From contig OY757015.1 in the NCBI GenBank assembly GCA_963580285.1, forward strand, positions 150,534,082 through 150,598,081: a stretch of 64,000 nt of DNA, given 5' to 3'. Numbering within the stretch: position 1 is the stretch's first letter; each line of letters begins with the position of its first letter. Shown here in pieces: positions 21,811-31,153 of this stretch. The position numbers were made by a program, and so were the translations under genes. This stretch comes from Lucinisca nassula (lineage: Eukaryota > Mollusca > Bivalvia > Lucinida > Lucinidae). The notes beneath the pieces were generated by a model that was not told the DNA's origin, searched no databases, and saw only the letters and a list, made by a program, of their open reading frames with translations.

Positions 21811-22346
21811 TTAACATGTCAGTGGAATTATAACCGGGACAGTCATATTTTTTTTTCTTAAATACTAGCATGGTGTCCCTGAGCATTATGTCAATGTATG
21901 ACAAAAACAAATTCTGTAACTCTTTTATTCTGCAGAACATCAAGCTATAAATCCCTACTGACAGGCCTTAATGCCACCATTACCATTTTAATTCTGATTT
22001 TCAGAGAAAGCTTGAGAGTTTAACAAATGTTTCTGTTACATGGAACGGATTACAGAGCAAAAATATGACGGCGGTGGGCAAAAAGGGGCCATACTGCATA
22101 TGAAAGCAGCATTTCTTCATAAACACAGAAAACGAGACTTAGCATATTTGTTTTCTGTGATAATTAAAACATACAAATGCATTTCCTATCTGTGATCATT
22201 CAAATATGCATTTGCAAGCATCCATATTTGAATATTGCGAGATAGGAATTGTGCCTGGCCCCTATTTGCATGACACAACTGATTTAATGAATGTTTCTGT
22301 TCCATGGAACTGATTACAGAATTCAACTGACACAAATCTTCCTTTT
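21811..22346. repeat. unassigned, with two related segments
   Basis: ACAAATGTTTCTGTTACATGGAACGGATTACAGA (quoted only by position: 22023-22055) is partly repeated at 22287-22322 as GAATGTTTCTGTTCCATGG. Between them lie ATGCATTTCC and AAATATGCATTTGC segments. No gene. Confidence 0.45.
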
Positions 22347-22643
22347 CATCAGAAAACACGCCTATATTATTTTGACATTTTGAAACCCACTTTTATATAG
22401 TAAAACTGATGTTTACAGGGGTAAACCTTATTTTTCTTATTTCTGTTCTAAAATATAGATAGTGGGTACTCGTTAGAACTGCCTCATCGGGGCCGCCTCA
22501 TTCTCGATGAGGCGGTTCTAACAAGTACCCACAGTCTATATTTTGAGCTGAAATAAGAAAAATATCACACCTATTCAACTAAAAATTGTAAATTTTTCGG
22601 CTGTAAATTTTACAATGTATTTGTATAGGCGTGTTTTCGTAAT
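22347..22643. mobile_element. HP-C hairpin MITE
   Basis: Ends CATCAGAAAACACGCCTATA and TATAGGCGTGTTTTCGTAA. Central hairpin TATAGATAGTGGGTACTCG with its complement; the loop carries an extra GCCTCATTC. Inner arms GCTGAAATAAGAAAAATATC and matching CTTATTTCTG. Confidence 0.86.
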
Positions 22644-22808
22644 TGTTTTAGTTCTGAAGTTAAACCCTAATTATCCTGCTGTTCACAACAACACAGATCA
22701 GATCCAGATCAGATGGCTTCATCAGGATCTACACTGTATATCCTTCAATTTGCAAGTTTAAATGAATAAATCACATCAAGTAATTTGATTGGTTGAAATA
22801 TGTAAATG

Positions 22809-23804
22809 ATGACCTTGTCATCATAGCTGAATCCCTTGAGGAATGTGTCAGGAGGCTCTTCACTTGGAAAGACGCAATGGAGGCGAAAGGGTTGAGAGTG
22901 AATGCAGGAAAGAGAAAGATCATGATCTGTGGTACAGGTCTGGACCTCTTGCAGAGTACAGGCCAGTTCCCATGCGCTGTATTGCGCACTGGAGTGGGCA
23001 GCAACAGTATCTTTTGTAATGGCTTCAAGTTCTGAGTGCACAAGAAATGCAGTGGGCTCAAACGCTTGATAGAGGACCCTGATTACAGGTGTACATGGTG
23101 CCAAGGAACTGCACGCCCCTTAGATGGCAGACCACAGAGGGAAGTCCAAGTCGGATCCGACAAGTTGGAGGTTGTAGCTTCCTTTTGCTACCTAGGTGAT
23201 ATGCTCTCTGCAGCAGGTGGTTGCGACCTTTCAACTACATCACGTGTGAAAACAGCCTGGAAGAAATTCAAGGAGTTGCTACCAGTTCTCTCTTCCCACC
23301 ACCTCTCTTTCAAGACACGTGGCCAAGTGTATAGCTCTTGTGTGCGGAGCGCAATGCTCCATGCCAGTGAGACATGGCCATTGACAAAGCCAAACCTCCA
23401 ACGTCTACAGCGAAATGACAGGGCAATGATCAGACTGATCTGCAATGTCGAGCCACAGGACACTGTCACCATCAGGTCCAGTGAGTTACTTGAGCTTCTT
23501 GGCATTGAGGACCTGGACCTCATCCTGAAAGAAAGAAGGCTTCGCTGGTATGGACAAGTGGAACGCTCCAACGGTGCAGTCAAGATTGCTTGTGACATAC
23601 AGGTAGGTGGAAAGCGGGAGCCAGGAAGGCCCAAGATGACCTGGAACCAGCTAACAGGAAGAGATTGCAGAGAATGGAAGCTCTCTGCTATCGATCCGCA
23701 TGATAGACAAGCCTGGAGATCTGCGTGCAGCAAGCCAGCTATCTGGAAGGGGGCCAACTTATGTGGAAGTTGCCCCTGTACCTGCACGTTAATCAAAAAT
23801 CTGT

Positions 23805-23845
<41 letters not shown>
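22809..23845 (+). mobile_element. 5'-truncated non-LTR retrotransposon
   Basis: Flanked by the direct duplication ATGTAAATG (22800-22808 and 23846-23854). The 5' end is cut at the reverse-transcriptase active-site codons; the 3' end is a GATGAT-type microsatellite (23809-23845), as in clades whose tails are short tandem repeats rather than poly-A. The clade (RTE-like or related) is not certain. Orientation plus. Confidence 0.9.
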
Positions 23846-23848
<3 letters not shown>

Positions 23849-23851
23849 TAA
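22809..23851 (+). pseudogene. reverse transcriptase C-terminal region of a non-LTR retrotransposon (broken)
   Basis: In one frame it reads DDLVIIAES (the end of the RT active-site motif), VGSNSIFC and VHKKC with a later YRCTWC, then FCYLGDMLS, ASETWPLT, RLQRNDRAMIRLIC and RRLRWYGQVERS. These are typical of the thumb and downstream part of LINE polyproteins. A small Cys/His cluster lies between RT and FCYLGD and resembles a cross-brace zinc finger, but two expected Cys are replaced (Leu and Phe). A TGA at 23033-23035 stands where the family has Trp. The final Met run is translation of the ATG tail. The frame upstream of 22809 is target DNA, so the apparent start is false. Not functional. Confidence 0.88.
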
Positions 23852-23913
23852 ATGGGTGTGGTTAAATTAATTTATGCAGCGGGATAAGTGTTGAAAAGGG
23901 AAAGCCCCTTTAA

Positions 23914-24131
23914 CCCATTGTATGCGAAAAACCCCTAAAGGGATACCTTGGCAAACAGTGCATGCCCATATCAGATGCCGCAGAATGCAGCGTCTGATCA
24001 GGGCCTGCACTATTTGCTAACAGAATTGGCCATCAAAAATAGAAAATGAAAAAATAGGACTGACAGCCCTTATATGATGAATGGACTTGTCTAACATTAG
24101 GCAATGGAAGAGTCCACTAGTAAACAATGGG
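23914..24131. mobile_element. TTAA-B MITE, intact reference copy
   Basis: TTAA at 23910-23913 and 24132-24135. Ends CCCATTG and CAATGGG. Core GATGCCGCAGAATGCAGCGTC is a palindrome flanked by GCAAACAGTGCATGCCC and GGGCCTGCACTATTTGC. 218 bp. Not coding. Confidence 0.88.
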
Positions 24132-24283
24132 TTAATAGACACTGACAAACAGTGCAGACCAGATCAGATGCATTATTCTGCAGTGCAAGATCAAATTTTA
24201 AGTCTTCCCTCTTTGCAAAAGTTTGCTAACCTAAGACCCATTAAACAGAAAATGGACTCTTTCAAAACAGGGAACCCTTGCTT

Positions 24284-24410
24284 TAACCCATTCAGTACCA
24301 GAAACACCTAAAGGGGTACCTTGGCAAACAGTGCAGGCCCAGATCAGACGTCGCAGAACGCGGCATCTGATCAGGGCCTACACTGTTTGCAAAAAGGTAA
24401 GCCATTTTCC
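24284..24410. mobile_element. TTAA-B MITE, left half
   Basis: TTTAACCCATTCAGTACCAG start, then ACCTTGGCAAACAGTGCAGG, palindrome GACGTCGCAGAACGCGGCATC and GGGCCTACACTGTTTGC. Right terminus not found. Confidence 0.75.
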
Positions 24411-24546
24411 AAATAAATTTTGAAGAAAACACAACCAGACACCCCTAAATTTGGAAATGGACTCCTGCTATATATAAGGAGGAAGATTCCATTTGGTACA
24501 AAAAGGGTTACAATCTGCCATCATACCGAATTTGCTCCTATAAAGA

Positions 24547-24790
24547 ATAAAGTGTGTGTGTGTGTGAATTCGGGTTTAACGTCGCTTTCAACAATTTTTC
24601 AGTCATATCACGACGGTGTCTGGTTGCGACAGGGAGCTCAATGCTCACTTTTATAGTGCTGCCTCACTGAAGTATCATGTCCCAGACACATTACATGATA
24701 CCACACCCAGTCACATTATCCTGACACTGGGTCGACCAGTCCTAGCTCTACCCCGTAAATCTGAGTGCCAAGCGAGGAGCAGCTAGTACA
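24547..24790 (-). mobile_element. SINE-4 copy lacking its head
   Basis: From GTGTGTGTGAATTCGGG to GCCAAGCGAGGAGCAGCTAG. The B-box-like head present at 0.7 kb and 63.4 kb is missing. A duplication AAAGAATAA(A) (near 24541 and 24792: ATAAAGAATAAAGT) flanks it, so the shorter form itself was inserted. Confidence 0.82.
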
Positions 24791-24929
24791 TAAAGAATAA
24801 AGTAAATAAAGGTTAGAACTTTCAGCTAGTAGGAGGTCTCTTGTTATTATGACAATTTCAATGGAACAAATCCCTAGCTCAAGATTTGACAAAATAATGG
24901 GAGAATTCAAGAATATTGTAACCCAAGAA

Positions 24930-25005
24930 ACAAATTTTGTGAATATTTGTTAGAACCACCTCAGTGAGGCAATTCTTACAAAATGTTCTCAGCATTTATT
25001 TCTTG
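24930..25005. repeat. HP-C-like hairpin fragment
   Basis: ATTTGTTAGAACCACCTCAG with TGAGGCAATTCTTACAAAA; only the central loop is left. Confidence 0.5.
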
Positions 25006-25204
25006 GTGTAATTAAGAAAAAAAGTCCTTTATTCCGCCATATCGCCACTGGGAAACAAAATCCATCTGGACCTTGCCATGAAAAATGTGCCCAGTGATGG
25101 ATCAGATAAGCTATAGACAGGAGCCATTGTTTACCACAGGAATTATCTAGAGTACAATAAAGCTTCATGTGAGCAGCAACGGCTCTGATCTGTGCAGTCT
25201 GATC

Positions 25205-25323
25205 AGAGCCTATCATCGTGTTAAGAAGTCTGTGTAAAGTAAGACCCTCTAAACCCCATTTTATATAGAGAAAAGTGTATGCATTTTTTTCTTATTTCTG
25301 CTCCAAGATATAGGTTGTGGGTA
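25205..25323. mobile_element. HP-C left arm, broken by TA-J
   Basis: ACCCTCTAAACCCCATTTTA, TTTTTTCTTATTTCTGCTCC and ATAGGTTGTGGGTA are the left arm of HP-C; at the TA of GGGTAC the TA-J MITE begins. The right arm is not present after it. Confidence 0.65.
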
Positions 25324-25521
25324 CACCACAACCTCATTATAATACCGGTACTGTTTGTTATAACACAGTTATGGATATAACACGTTTTCAAGATGGATCC
25401 CAAAAATGTATAGATTATATAGAATCTATACATTTTTGTTTGAATATGAATAACATGGTTGTTCAACTAAAATGGTTTTGGCTTTTGACCCCAACAAAAG
25501 TGTTATAAAGAGGTTGGGGTG
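25324..25521. mobile_element. TA-J MITE
   Basis: TA at 25322-25323 and 25522-25523. Ends CACCACAACCTCATTATAA and TTATAAAGAGGTTGGGGTG; inner GTTTTCAAGATGGATCCC and the TATACATTTTTGTTTG segment as in the 17.4 kb copy. Confidence 0.88.
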
Positions 25522-25549
25522 TACAAAAAACCTCTGTTTGGGGTATAAA

Positions 25550-25829
25550 CATTACAAAAACATCCCTATCCAAATTCAGAGTAACCCTTATTGCCGAAAA
25601 AATAATAATTTTAAGATGAAAAATTGTGATATTTTTCTGATTTCTGCTCAAAATGTAGACTGTGGGTACTCGTTATAACCACCTTATGAAGGTGGTCCTA
25701 ACGACTACCCACAATCTATATTTTTGAGCAGAAATAAGAAAAACAAGGTTTACCCCTGTAGACCCCAGTTTTACTATATAAAAGTGGGGTGCAAGGGGGT
25801 CAAAATTATATAGGTTTGTTTTCTTGATG
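25550..25829. mobile_element. HP-C hairpin MITE, reversed
   Basis: Reverse of the 42.6 kb copy: CATTACAAAAACATCCCTAT at the left, ATATAGGTTTGTTTTCTTGATG at the right, central hairpin ACTGTGGGTACTCG / CGACTACCCACAATC. The arms carry AACCCTTATTGCC and ACCCCAGTTTTAC. Confidence 0.85.
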
Positions 25830-25884
25830 TAAGAAAAATATGACAACTATTCATCAGAAAAATAAACTTTTTTGAGATATGAAA

Positions 25885-26185
25885 AATAGAAGTGAAGGCA
25901 ATGATCAGGAATCGATATAATTAACCCACAGTTCCCATCAGAGACACCAAAGAGAAAGAAACATAAACATGAAACAATCAGACCCTAATGGAAACATCAA
26001 TAGCGGAAAGCCAAAAGGACAGTTACTTTCCCACAAAATGGCCAATTGGCTATCCAAAACAAAATAGTATATGTTATACAAATACTCAAAGACAAACCAT
26101 AACAAAAATAAACCACGACAGAAGAACTGCCTTGGAACGGTCAGTGAAACAAATTCCACTGGGGGATTTAAATCTATTTTACATG
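25885..26185. repeat. dispersed repeat Q, copy 2
   Basis: GTGAAGGCAATGATCAGG, CATCAGAGACACCAAAGAG, AAAAGGACAGTTACTTTCCC and GACAAACCATAACAAA match 20.55-20.80 kb. It runs on further (AACGGTCAGTGAAAC, CTGGGGGATTTAAATC). Non-coding as far as seen. Confidence 0.7.
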
Positions 26186-26905
26186 GCCACAATCCTCCCC
26201 CTTACTTCCATCACAATTTAGACAAATAATTTGTTCGGTTTGCATGAAGGCCTCCTAACTCATCAGTGCAACATGAACACAACAGAGAAGACTCGACATC
26301 AAGAAACCACTGAAATGCTGGAGTAAAAGAAAACCAACAGTTAGACTCACTGAATTTTGAAACCAAATCAGAATGACGTCTATAAAATTTTGCGTAGAAT
26401 GCACTATGTCACACAGGTGTATAAAGCAATGGGATCTGATCTGTGCAGTCTGATCAGAGCCTTTGCTTGCAACCACTGACACAGAGCACACAGTTTTTCT
26501 CCTGATTTTGCTTCTGTAGTCTGAGAAAATCCATCTTTAAGCATGAAACAAATGTGAAATGAAATCAGGCTTAATATCAGAAGAATTCATTGACCTTTTG
26601 TCAGCTGGACAAAATGACAAAAAGACCAATATCTAATCAAGTGGTCTTGTCACTCTATGACATATGCAGAACACATCAGCAAAACACGGCTGATAGAATA
26701 TTTCAGTTAACAAGCATAACACAACACCAAACAAGGCATTGTACGCAAGCTAATGTTGTGTATACATGTATATCTTTACATTTAAGCTGATGTTGAAACA
26801 TTGTGACATTTTTTTAGAGGAGTTTAGTAGCCGAATTATTTACAACAGTGACCATCTTTAAATGGCATTTGCTCCTCATTTACTTGTTATTTTCATAATC
26901 TGTAT
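26186..26905. other. mostly unassigned
   Basis: A short palindrome GATCTGATCTGTGCAGTCTGATCAGAG (26430-26456, quoted by position) also occurs at 25.18 kb and belongs to the shared GATCAG-type MITE cores. The remainder has no recognised family or gene. Confidence 0.4.
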
Positions 26906-26915
26906 ATTGAATTAA

Positions 26916-27119
26916 CCCTTCTCTTGCTGAATATTCAGTTTAGCCACACCCACTTCTGACTTTGAACCAATCAGATTACTTGCTGTAATTTATTCCTACA
27001 AATTAATAAATTGAATGTCAAACAGTGTAGATCCTGATCAGATGGCTTCTTCAGAAGCCATCTGATCTGGATCTACACTGTTTTCAAAGATTGGGTTGTC
27101 GTGAACAGCATGATAAGAG
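26916..27119. mobile_element. TTAA-A MITE
   Basis: TTAA at 26912-26915 and 27120-27123. Ends CCCTTCTCTTGCTG and CAGCATGATAAGAG; palindrome GATGGCTTCTTCAGAAGCCATC. Confidence 0.88.
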
Positions 27120-27126
27120 TTAAGAA

Positions 27127-27243
27127 AATTGGCCTCTGTGGCCTAATGCTTAATCATTAGCTCTCTCACCCCTGTGGTTCAAAATTGCTTGGGCAAAATG
27201 TAAGACACCATGTTCTACAACAGAGGGTCAGGTTTTTTTATCC
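27127..27243 (+). mobile_element. SINE-3 copy, partial
   Basis: GGCCTCTGTGGCCTAATGC starts it, CTGTGGTTCAAAATTGC is the B-box region, CTACAACAGAGGGTCAGG follows. The palindrome array K begins where the SINE text stops. Confidence 0.7.
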
Positions 27244-28092
27244 CGGAAACTGCGCACAAGATATTATCTTATTTACACAACATAGATCTTCTGCGGACAA
27301 CATAATATCTTTTGGGTCTGATTAAATTGTGCTATAAAGATAATTTGTTGTGCGAACAAAATATTAAGTTGTGCGAACAAGATATTATCTTGTGCGCACA
27401 AGATATTATGTTGTTCACACCAGATATTCAGTTGTGCCAACAAGAAAATATCTTGTGAGCACAAAATATACTGTCTGCACAAGATATTAAGTTGTGCAAA
27501 CAAGATAATATCTTGTGCGTACAAGATATTATGTTGTCCGCACAAGAGCCTGTCCAGGAACCGTGGTGCGAGGCGGACCGTCCATGCTAATAAACCCTAT
27601 TGGTTTCATTGGGCGACAGGGCATGAGATGTCATTTCATCTCAATGTTGGGTAAAAGTCCCACAAAATTGGAAGCAACGTCTTCAAAATGACCTTTACAG
27701 TGTTGACGGGGACGTAAAACCTCAAATCAAACAAACAAACAAATGTTGTCTGCACAAGATCTATGTTGTGCAAACAAGATTTAAGATGATAACTTGTGTG
27801 CACAAGATAATATCTTGTACGCACAAGATGTTATGTTGTGTAAACAAGATAATAAGTTGTGCATGTAAGATATTATGTTGTCTGCACAAGATCTATGTTG
27901 TGCAAACAAGAATACCTTGTGCGCACAAGGTATTAAGTTGTGCGAACAAGATATTATCTTGTGCGCACAGGATAATAAATTGTGCACACAAGATGTTATG
28001 TTGTTCACACAAGATAATATCTTGTGCTCACAAGACAATATCCTGTTTGCACAACATATTAAAATAAATTGCATGTCCCTTCCAGGGTTCCG
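27244..28092. mobile_element. palindrome array K, copy 1, with a nested SINE-1
   Basis: Dozens of short palindromic units of the form TTGTGCGCACAAGATAATATC. The right boundary CATGTCCCTTCCAGGGTTCCG matches the inverted left boundary CGGAACCCTGGAAGGGACA of copy 2 at 50.8 kb; here the left boundary is shorter (CCGGAAACTGCGCAC). Reads as a non-autonomous element filled with palindromic satellite. Six-frame open frames are artefacts. Confidence 0.75.
27548..27742 (+). mobile_element. SINE-1, 5'-truncated, inside array K
   Basis: Starts mid-element at GCCTGTCCAGGAACCGTGG and ends with AAACCTCAAATCAAAC plus (AAAC)n. Flanked by ATGTTGTCYGCACAAGA (27531-27547 and 27743-27759; one mismatch). A 5' cut with a good duplication is what LINE-driven reverse transcription gives. 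Confidence 0.85.
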
Positions 28093-28119
28093 TATGTTTC
28101 AGTGATTTTTTTCAAACTT

Positions 28120-28215
28120 GCGGTTTACCAGTACTTGTGTGCGGTTGGATTTCAGCTCTGCTTGGAAGCATCATGCAGCCCATCTATGTCTTCGGGCCCT
28201 GATGGATTGGGCCTA
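28120..28215 (-). mobile_element. SINE-1 5' fragment
   Basis: GTTTACCAGTACTTGTGTGC, AGCTCTGCTTGGAAGCATCA and CATGCAGCCCATCTATGTC mark the 5' third of SINE-1 on the minus strand. Confidence 0.7.
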
Positions 28216-28629
28216 ATGTGGATTGCTTAATTGCATTTTTAAAGGATTTAAGAACAAATGAATTTGAGAAAACAAAGTAATCCAATGAAACACTTTCAGA
28301 CCCGCTATTCAATTATAACCCTGTTAGCTAACTGGCCCCACTTTATCAGTGGAACATCCGTCTCCTAGAGGGATAAAAAGGCCAGTAATAATTATTCTCT
28401 TAGAACAACTGCAGACACAAAAGAGTAGAGAAGATTTATGCCCTAAGAAATGTGCTGCTGAGAGGATCCTTTACCGACTGTGAAAGTGACCACTGATTGC
28501 TAGCAAAACACATCCCATGATTTACTGTAAAAATTTTAAACGGGGTCGTTCAATTGTCAATGAATATGCACTTTTTGAAAAATTCATTAAAACTGTAGTC
28601 TATCCTTAAGGTGATGTGAAACCTGTCAC
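28216..28629. other. unassigned sequence
   Basis: No family or gene recognised. ACCCGCTATTCAATTATAACC here resembles ACCCGGTACTCAATTATAAGC at 56.66 kb, with the following text also alike, so this is part of an unnamed dispersed repeat. Confidence 0.4.
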
Positions 28630-28661
28630 TTACCTGACAAGTCTTTTCCTGAGCAGGCTTA

Positions 28662-29036
28662 CCGTATTCCTCCCATTTAGCGCCCCTGTTCCTATAAGTG
28701 CCCCCTCAGTGTTTTACCAAGAACAAAATAATAAGTGCCCCTTCTGCTGTCAGAGGGAAAATATTTTGGCTTACTAAACTAAAGATTAGCCCCTCAATCA
28801 TCACCCTATCTGCCGTAAATCGTATCATGCAAGGTATTTCTAAACCCCATTATCACAAAGTGTCTATTGTGACGACTTGGTACTTTACATGTCATGATTC
28901 CATCATAGTTTAATGGAAAACTACCACATGTAATGGGTTTTAAACTCTCCGTTCTGGTAAGATTTTTGTCTCTAATAAGGGCCCTCTCTTTTTTCCAATT
29001 TTTAGGCGCCCAGGGCGCTAAATGGGAGGAATACGG
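28662..29036. mobile_element. TA-N MITE
   Basis: TA at 28660-28661 and 29037-29038. Ends CCGTATTCCTCCCATTTAGC and GCTAAATGGGAGGAATACGG are exact complements. 375 bp. The flanks (CTTTTCCTGAGCAGGCT and TATAGAGTACACATG) are decayed SINE-2 text. TA target suggests Tc1/mariner or pogo type. Open frames inside are not protein-like. Confidence 0.88.
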
Positions 29037-29039
29037 TAT

Positions 29040-29350
29040 ATATAGAGTACACATGACACTGGGACAAGTGCTGATGCCGGGGTTAGTGCAATAGCACTTC
29101 CTGGACTTTGTAGCCATTCCTGCACTTTGTCCAGGGAGCTAATAATGATAACAATAAGCTTGCACTAACTATATATGTATATCAAGAAGCATTAAGTGTA
29201 ACAGTTCTCCAGATTCTAGATCAATAACTTGTTACATCATCTGACAATCTAAAAGGATTAAATTAAGACTTGCAGTAATAAATGATCAGAATAAAGATTG
29301 AATTTAGGTAAAATTAAAGAAAGTTAAGGGGGATAGATACAGTCTGGAAT
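29040..29350. other. unassigned sequence
   Basis: AT-rich. CAGTGTACACATGACACTG-like short matches only. No gene. Confidence 0.4.
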
Positions 29351-29351
29351 C

Positions 29352-29641
29352 ATGAAAACACCCCTATATAATTCTGACCCCCTTGAAACCAAAGTTTATA
29401 TAGTACAAGAATTCCGCCAAAGGCTATGTTGGGCATGTAGGGGACTCTTACATTAGGGTGAAAGTTAGAGTGGTCGCAAATGTTGACGGCTTGACAAACG
29501 GATGGAAAGTTCAACTCCTATGTCGCGTCATGTTTAAAGCAGGCGTGACAAAAACTGGGGTTTACAGGGGTAAACCTTATTTTTCTTATTTCTGCTCTAA
29601 AATATAGATTGTGGATACTCGTTGGAACCGCCTCAATGAGG
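29352..29641. mobile_element. HP-C left arm with inserted repeat Y
   Basis: Starts CATGAAAACACCCCTATATA, continues at 29549 with AAACTGGGGTTTACAGGGGT and the left side of the central hairpin (ATAGATTGTGGATACTCG), then stops at a SINE-1. Repeat Y (29405-29548; AAGAATTCCGCCAAAGG ... TGTCGCGTC) sits between the two parts and recurs at 57.59-57.73 kb. Confidence 0.65.
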
Positions 29642-29917
29642 CAGTTTGATTTGAGGTTTAACATCCCTGTCAACACTGTAAAGGTCATTATGATGACGTT
29701 GCTTCCAATTTTTGTGGGACTTTTACCCGACATTGAGATGAAATGACATCTCAAGCCCTGCCGTCAAATGAAACCTATAGGGTTTATAAGCATGGATGGT
29801 CTGGGCAGGCTTAGATCCTCTAAGCGGTTTACGAGTACTGGTGTGCCCGTCGGTGTCAGCTCTGCGTGGAAGCATTAGCAGGCCATCTATTTCTTCAAGC
29901 CCCGATAGGTGGGGGCC
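29642..29917 (-). mobile_element. SINE-1 copy
   Basis: On the plus strand TTTGATTTGAGGTTTAACAT to CCGATAGGTGGGGGCC. All segments of the family are present. A SINE-5 fragment follows at once. Confidence 0.85.
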
Positions 29918-29990
29918 AATAGGACCGCAGTTTAAAGACTCATCTGAAAATCTGGAGAAGCCCAGGATTGAACCCACAACTTCATCACCA
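29918..29990 (-). mobile_element. SINE-5 head fragment
   Basis: AGTTTAAAGACTCATCTG, TCTGGAGAAGCCCAGGATTG and AACCCACAAC: the B-box-like head of SINE-5 on the minus strand. Confidence 0.6.
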
Positions 29991-30079
29991 TGGTACAGGA
30001 ACCAAAGCTATCATTGCCAAGCTACAGATTATTCAAGGTACCTTGGACATAAAACATTTTACCAAGTTATCATTGTCAT

Positions 30080-31153
30080 GGAATAGACTGTCTAGCTGTC
30101 AATGCCATGGTACAGATTATCATGGCCATGAAGCAGGCTATCAAGTTATCAAGGCCATGGTGCAGACTATCAAGTTCTCATAGCCATGGTGCTGGCTATC
30201 AAGTTATTGCTTTGGTACAGGCTATCAAGTCATCATGGTCATGGTGCAGGCTATCAAATTATGGCCATGGTGTAGACTATCAAGTTATCATTAACAAGGT
30301 TCAAGCTATCAAGTTATCATGGCCATGGTGCAGACTATCAAGTTATTGTGGCCATGATGCAGGCTATCAAGGCCATAGTACAGACTATCAAGCTATCATG
30401 GCCAGGTTTCAGGCTATCAAGTTATCATGGCCATGGTGTATGCTACCAAGTTATCATGGTCATTGTGTAGGCTATCAAGTTATTATGGTCATGGTGCAGG
30501 CTATCAAGTTATCATCGATTTGGTTCATATAATCAAGTTATAATGGCCATGGTGAAGGCTATGAAGTTATTGTTGCCTTGGTGCAGGCAAGCAGGCCATC
30601 ATGTTGTCATGACCATGGTGCAGGCTATCAAGTTTTCATGTTCATCATACAAGTATCAAGTTATAATGGCCATGGTGCAGGCCATCAAGTTATCATGGCC
30701 ATGGTGTGTTCTATCAAGTTATCATGGGCATGGTGCAGACTATCCAGTTATTATGGTTGTGGTCCAGGCTATCAAGGTTTCATGGCCATGGTGCAGGCTA
30801 GCAGGCTGTCAAGTCATCATAGCCATGGTGCAGGCTATCACGTTATCATTGCTTTGGTACATGTAATCAAGTTATCATGGCCATTGTCCAGTGTAATGAA
30901 GTTATCATGGCCTTGACGCAGGCTATCAAGTTATCATGGTCATGGTGCAGGTTACCAATCTACAAATGTTATGTAACAAATTGTCAAGTTATCCTGGTAA
31001 TGGTACAGATAATCAAGCTATCATTCCCATGGTACATATTATTCAGTTGCCTTGGCCATGATTCTGGTTATCAAGTTATATGGCCATGGTATAAGAAAAC
31101 AAGCTTTCACTGTCATGGTACAGGTTGTCAAGTAATCATAGTGATCATATAAG
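30080..31153. repeat. degenerate 30-bp array, left part
   Basis: About 35 units of the type CAAGTTATCATGGCCATGGT plus GCAGGCTAT. Units vary in length and sequence. Three overlapping open frames of 90-140 residues (rich in Gln, Val, Ile, Lys) come from the low stop content of the unit and have no protein features. Confidence 0.88.

Larger units (their letters stand above)
22664..23890. mobile_element. TTAA-A MITE carrying a non-LTR retrotransposon
   Basis: Left flank TTAA (22660-22663); right flank mutated to TTGA. Left end ACCCTAATTATCCTGCTG, right end TGCAGCGGGATAAGTG. The retrotransposon at 22809-23845 splits it just after TTTGATTGGTTGAAATATG. Text on the two sides rejoins the plain MITE consensus (GATTGGTTGA... 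ATGGGTGTGG). Confidence 0.85.

Noticed and set aside
23188..23796. Minus-strand 202-residue frame
   Set aside because: It is the shadow of the LINE reverse-transcriptase frame on the plus strand.
27244..28092. CRISPR-like array of palindromic repeats
   Set aside because: Units are irregular, no constant repeat with unique spacers, no cas genes, and the context is an animal genome.
27768..28105. Cys/His-rich frames (CAHK, CSHK words) looking like metal-binding peptides, also at 50.79-51.24 kb
   Set aside because: They come from the palindromic GTGCGCACAAGAT words and are open on both strands.
30107..31152. Possible repeat protein of 90-140 residues
   Set aside because: Frame shifts between units and no upstream coding context; satellite artefact.
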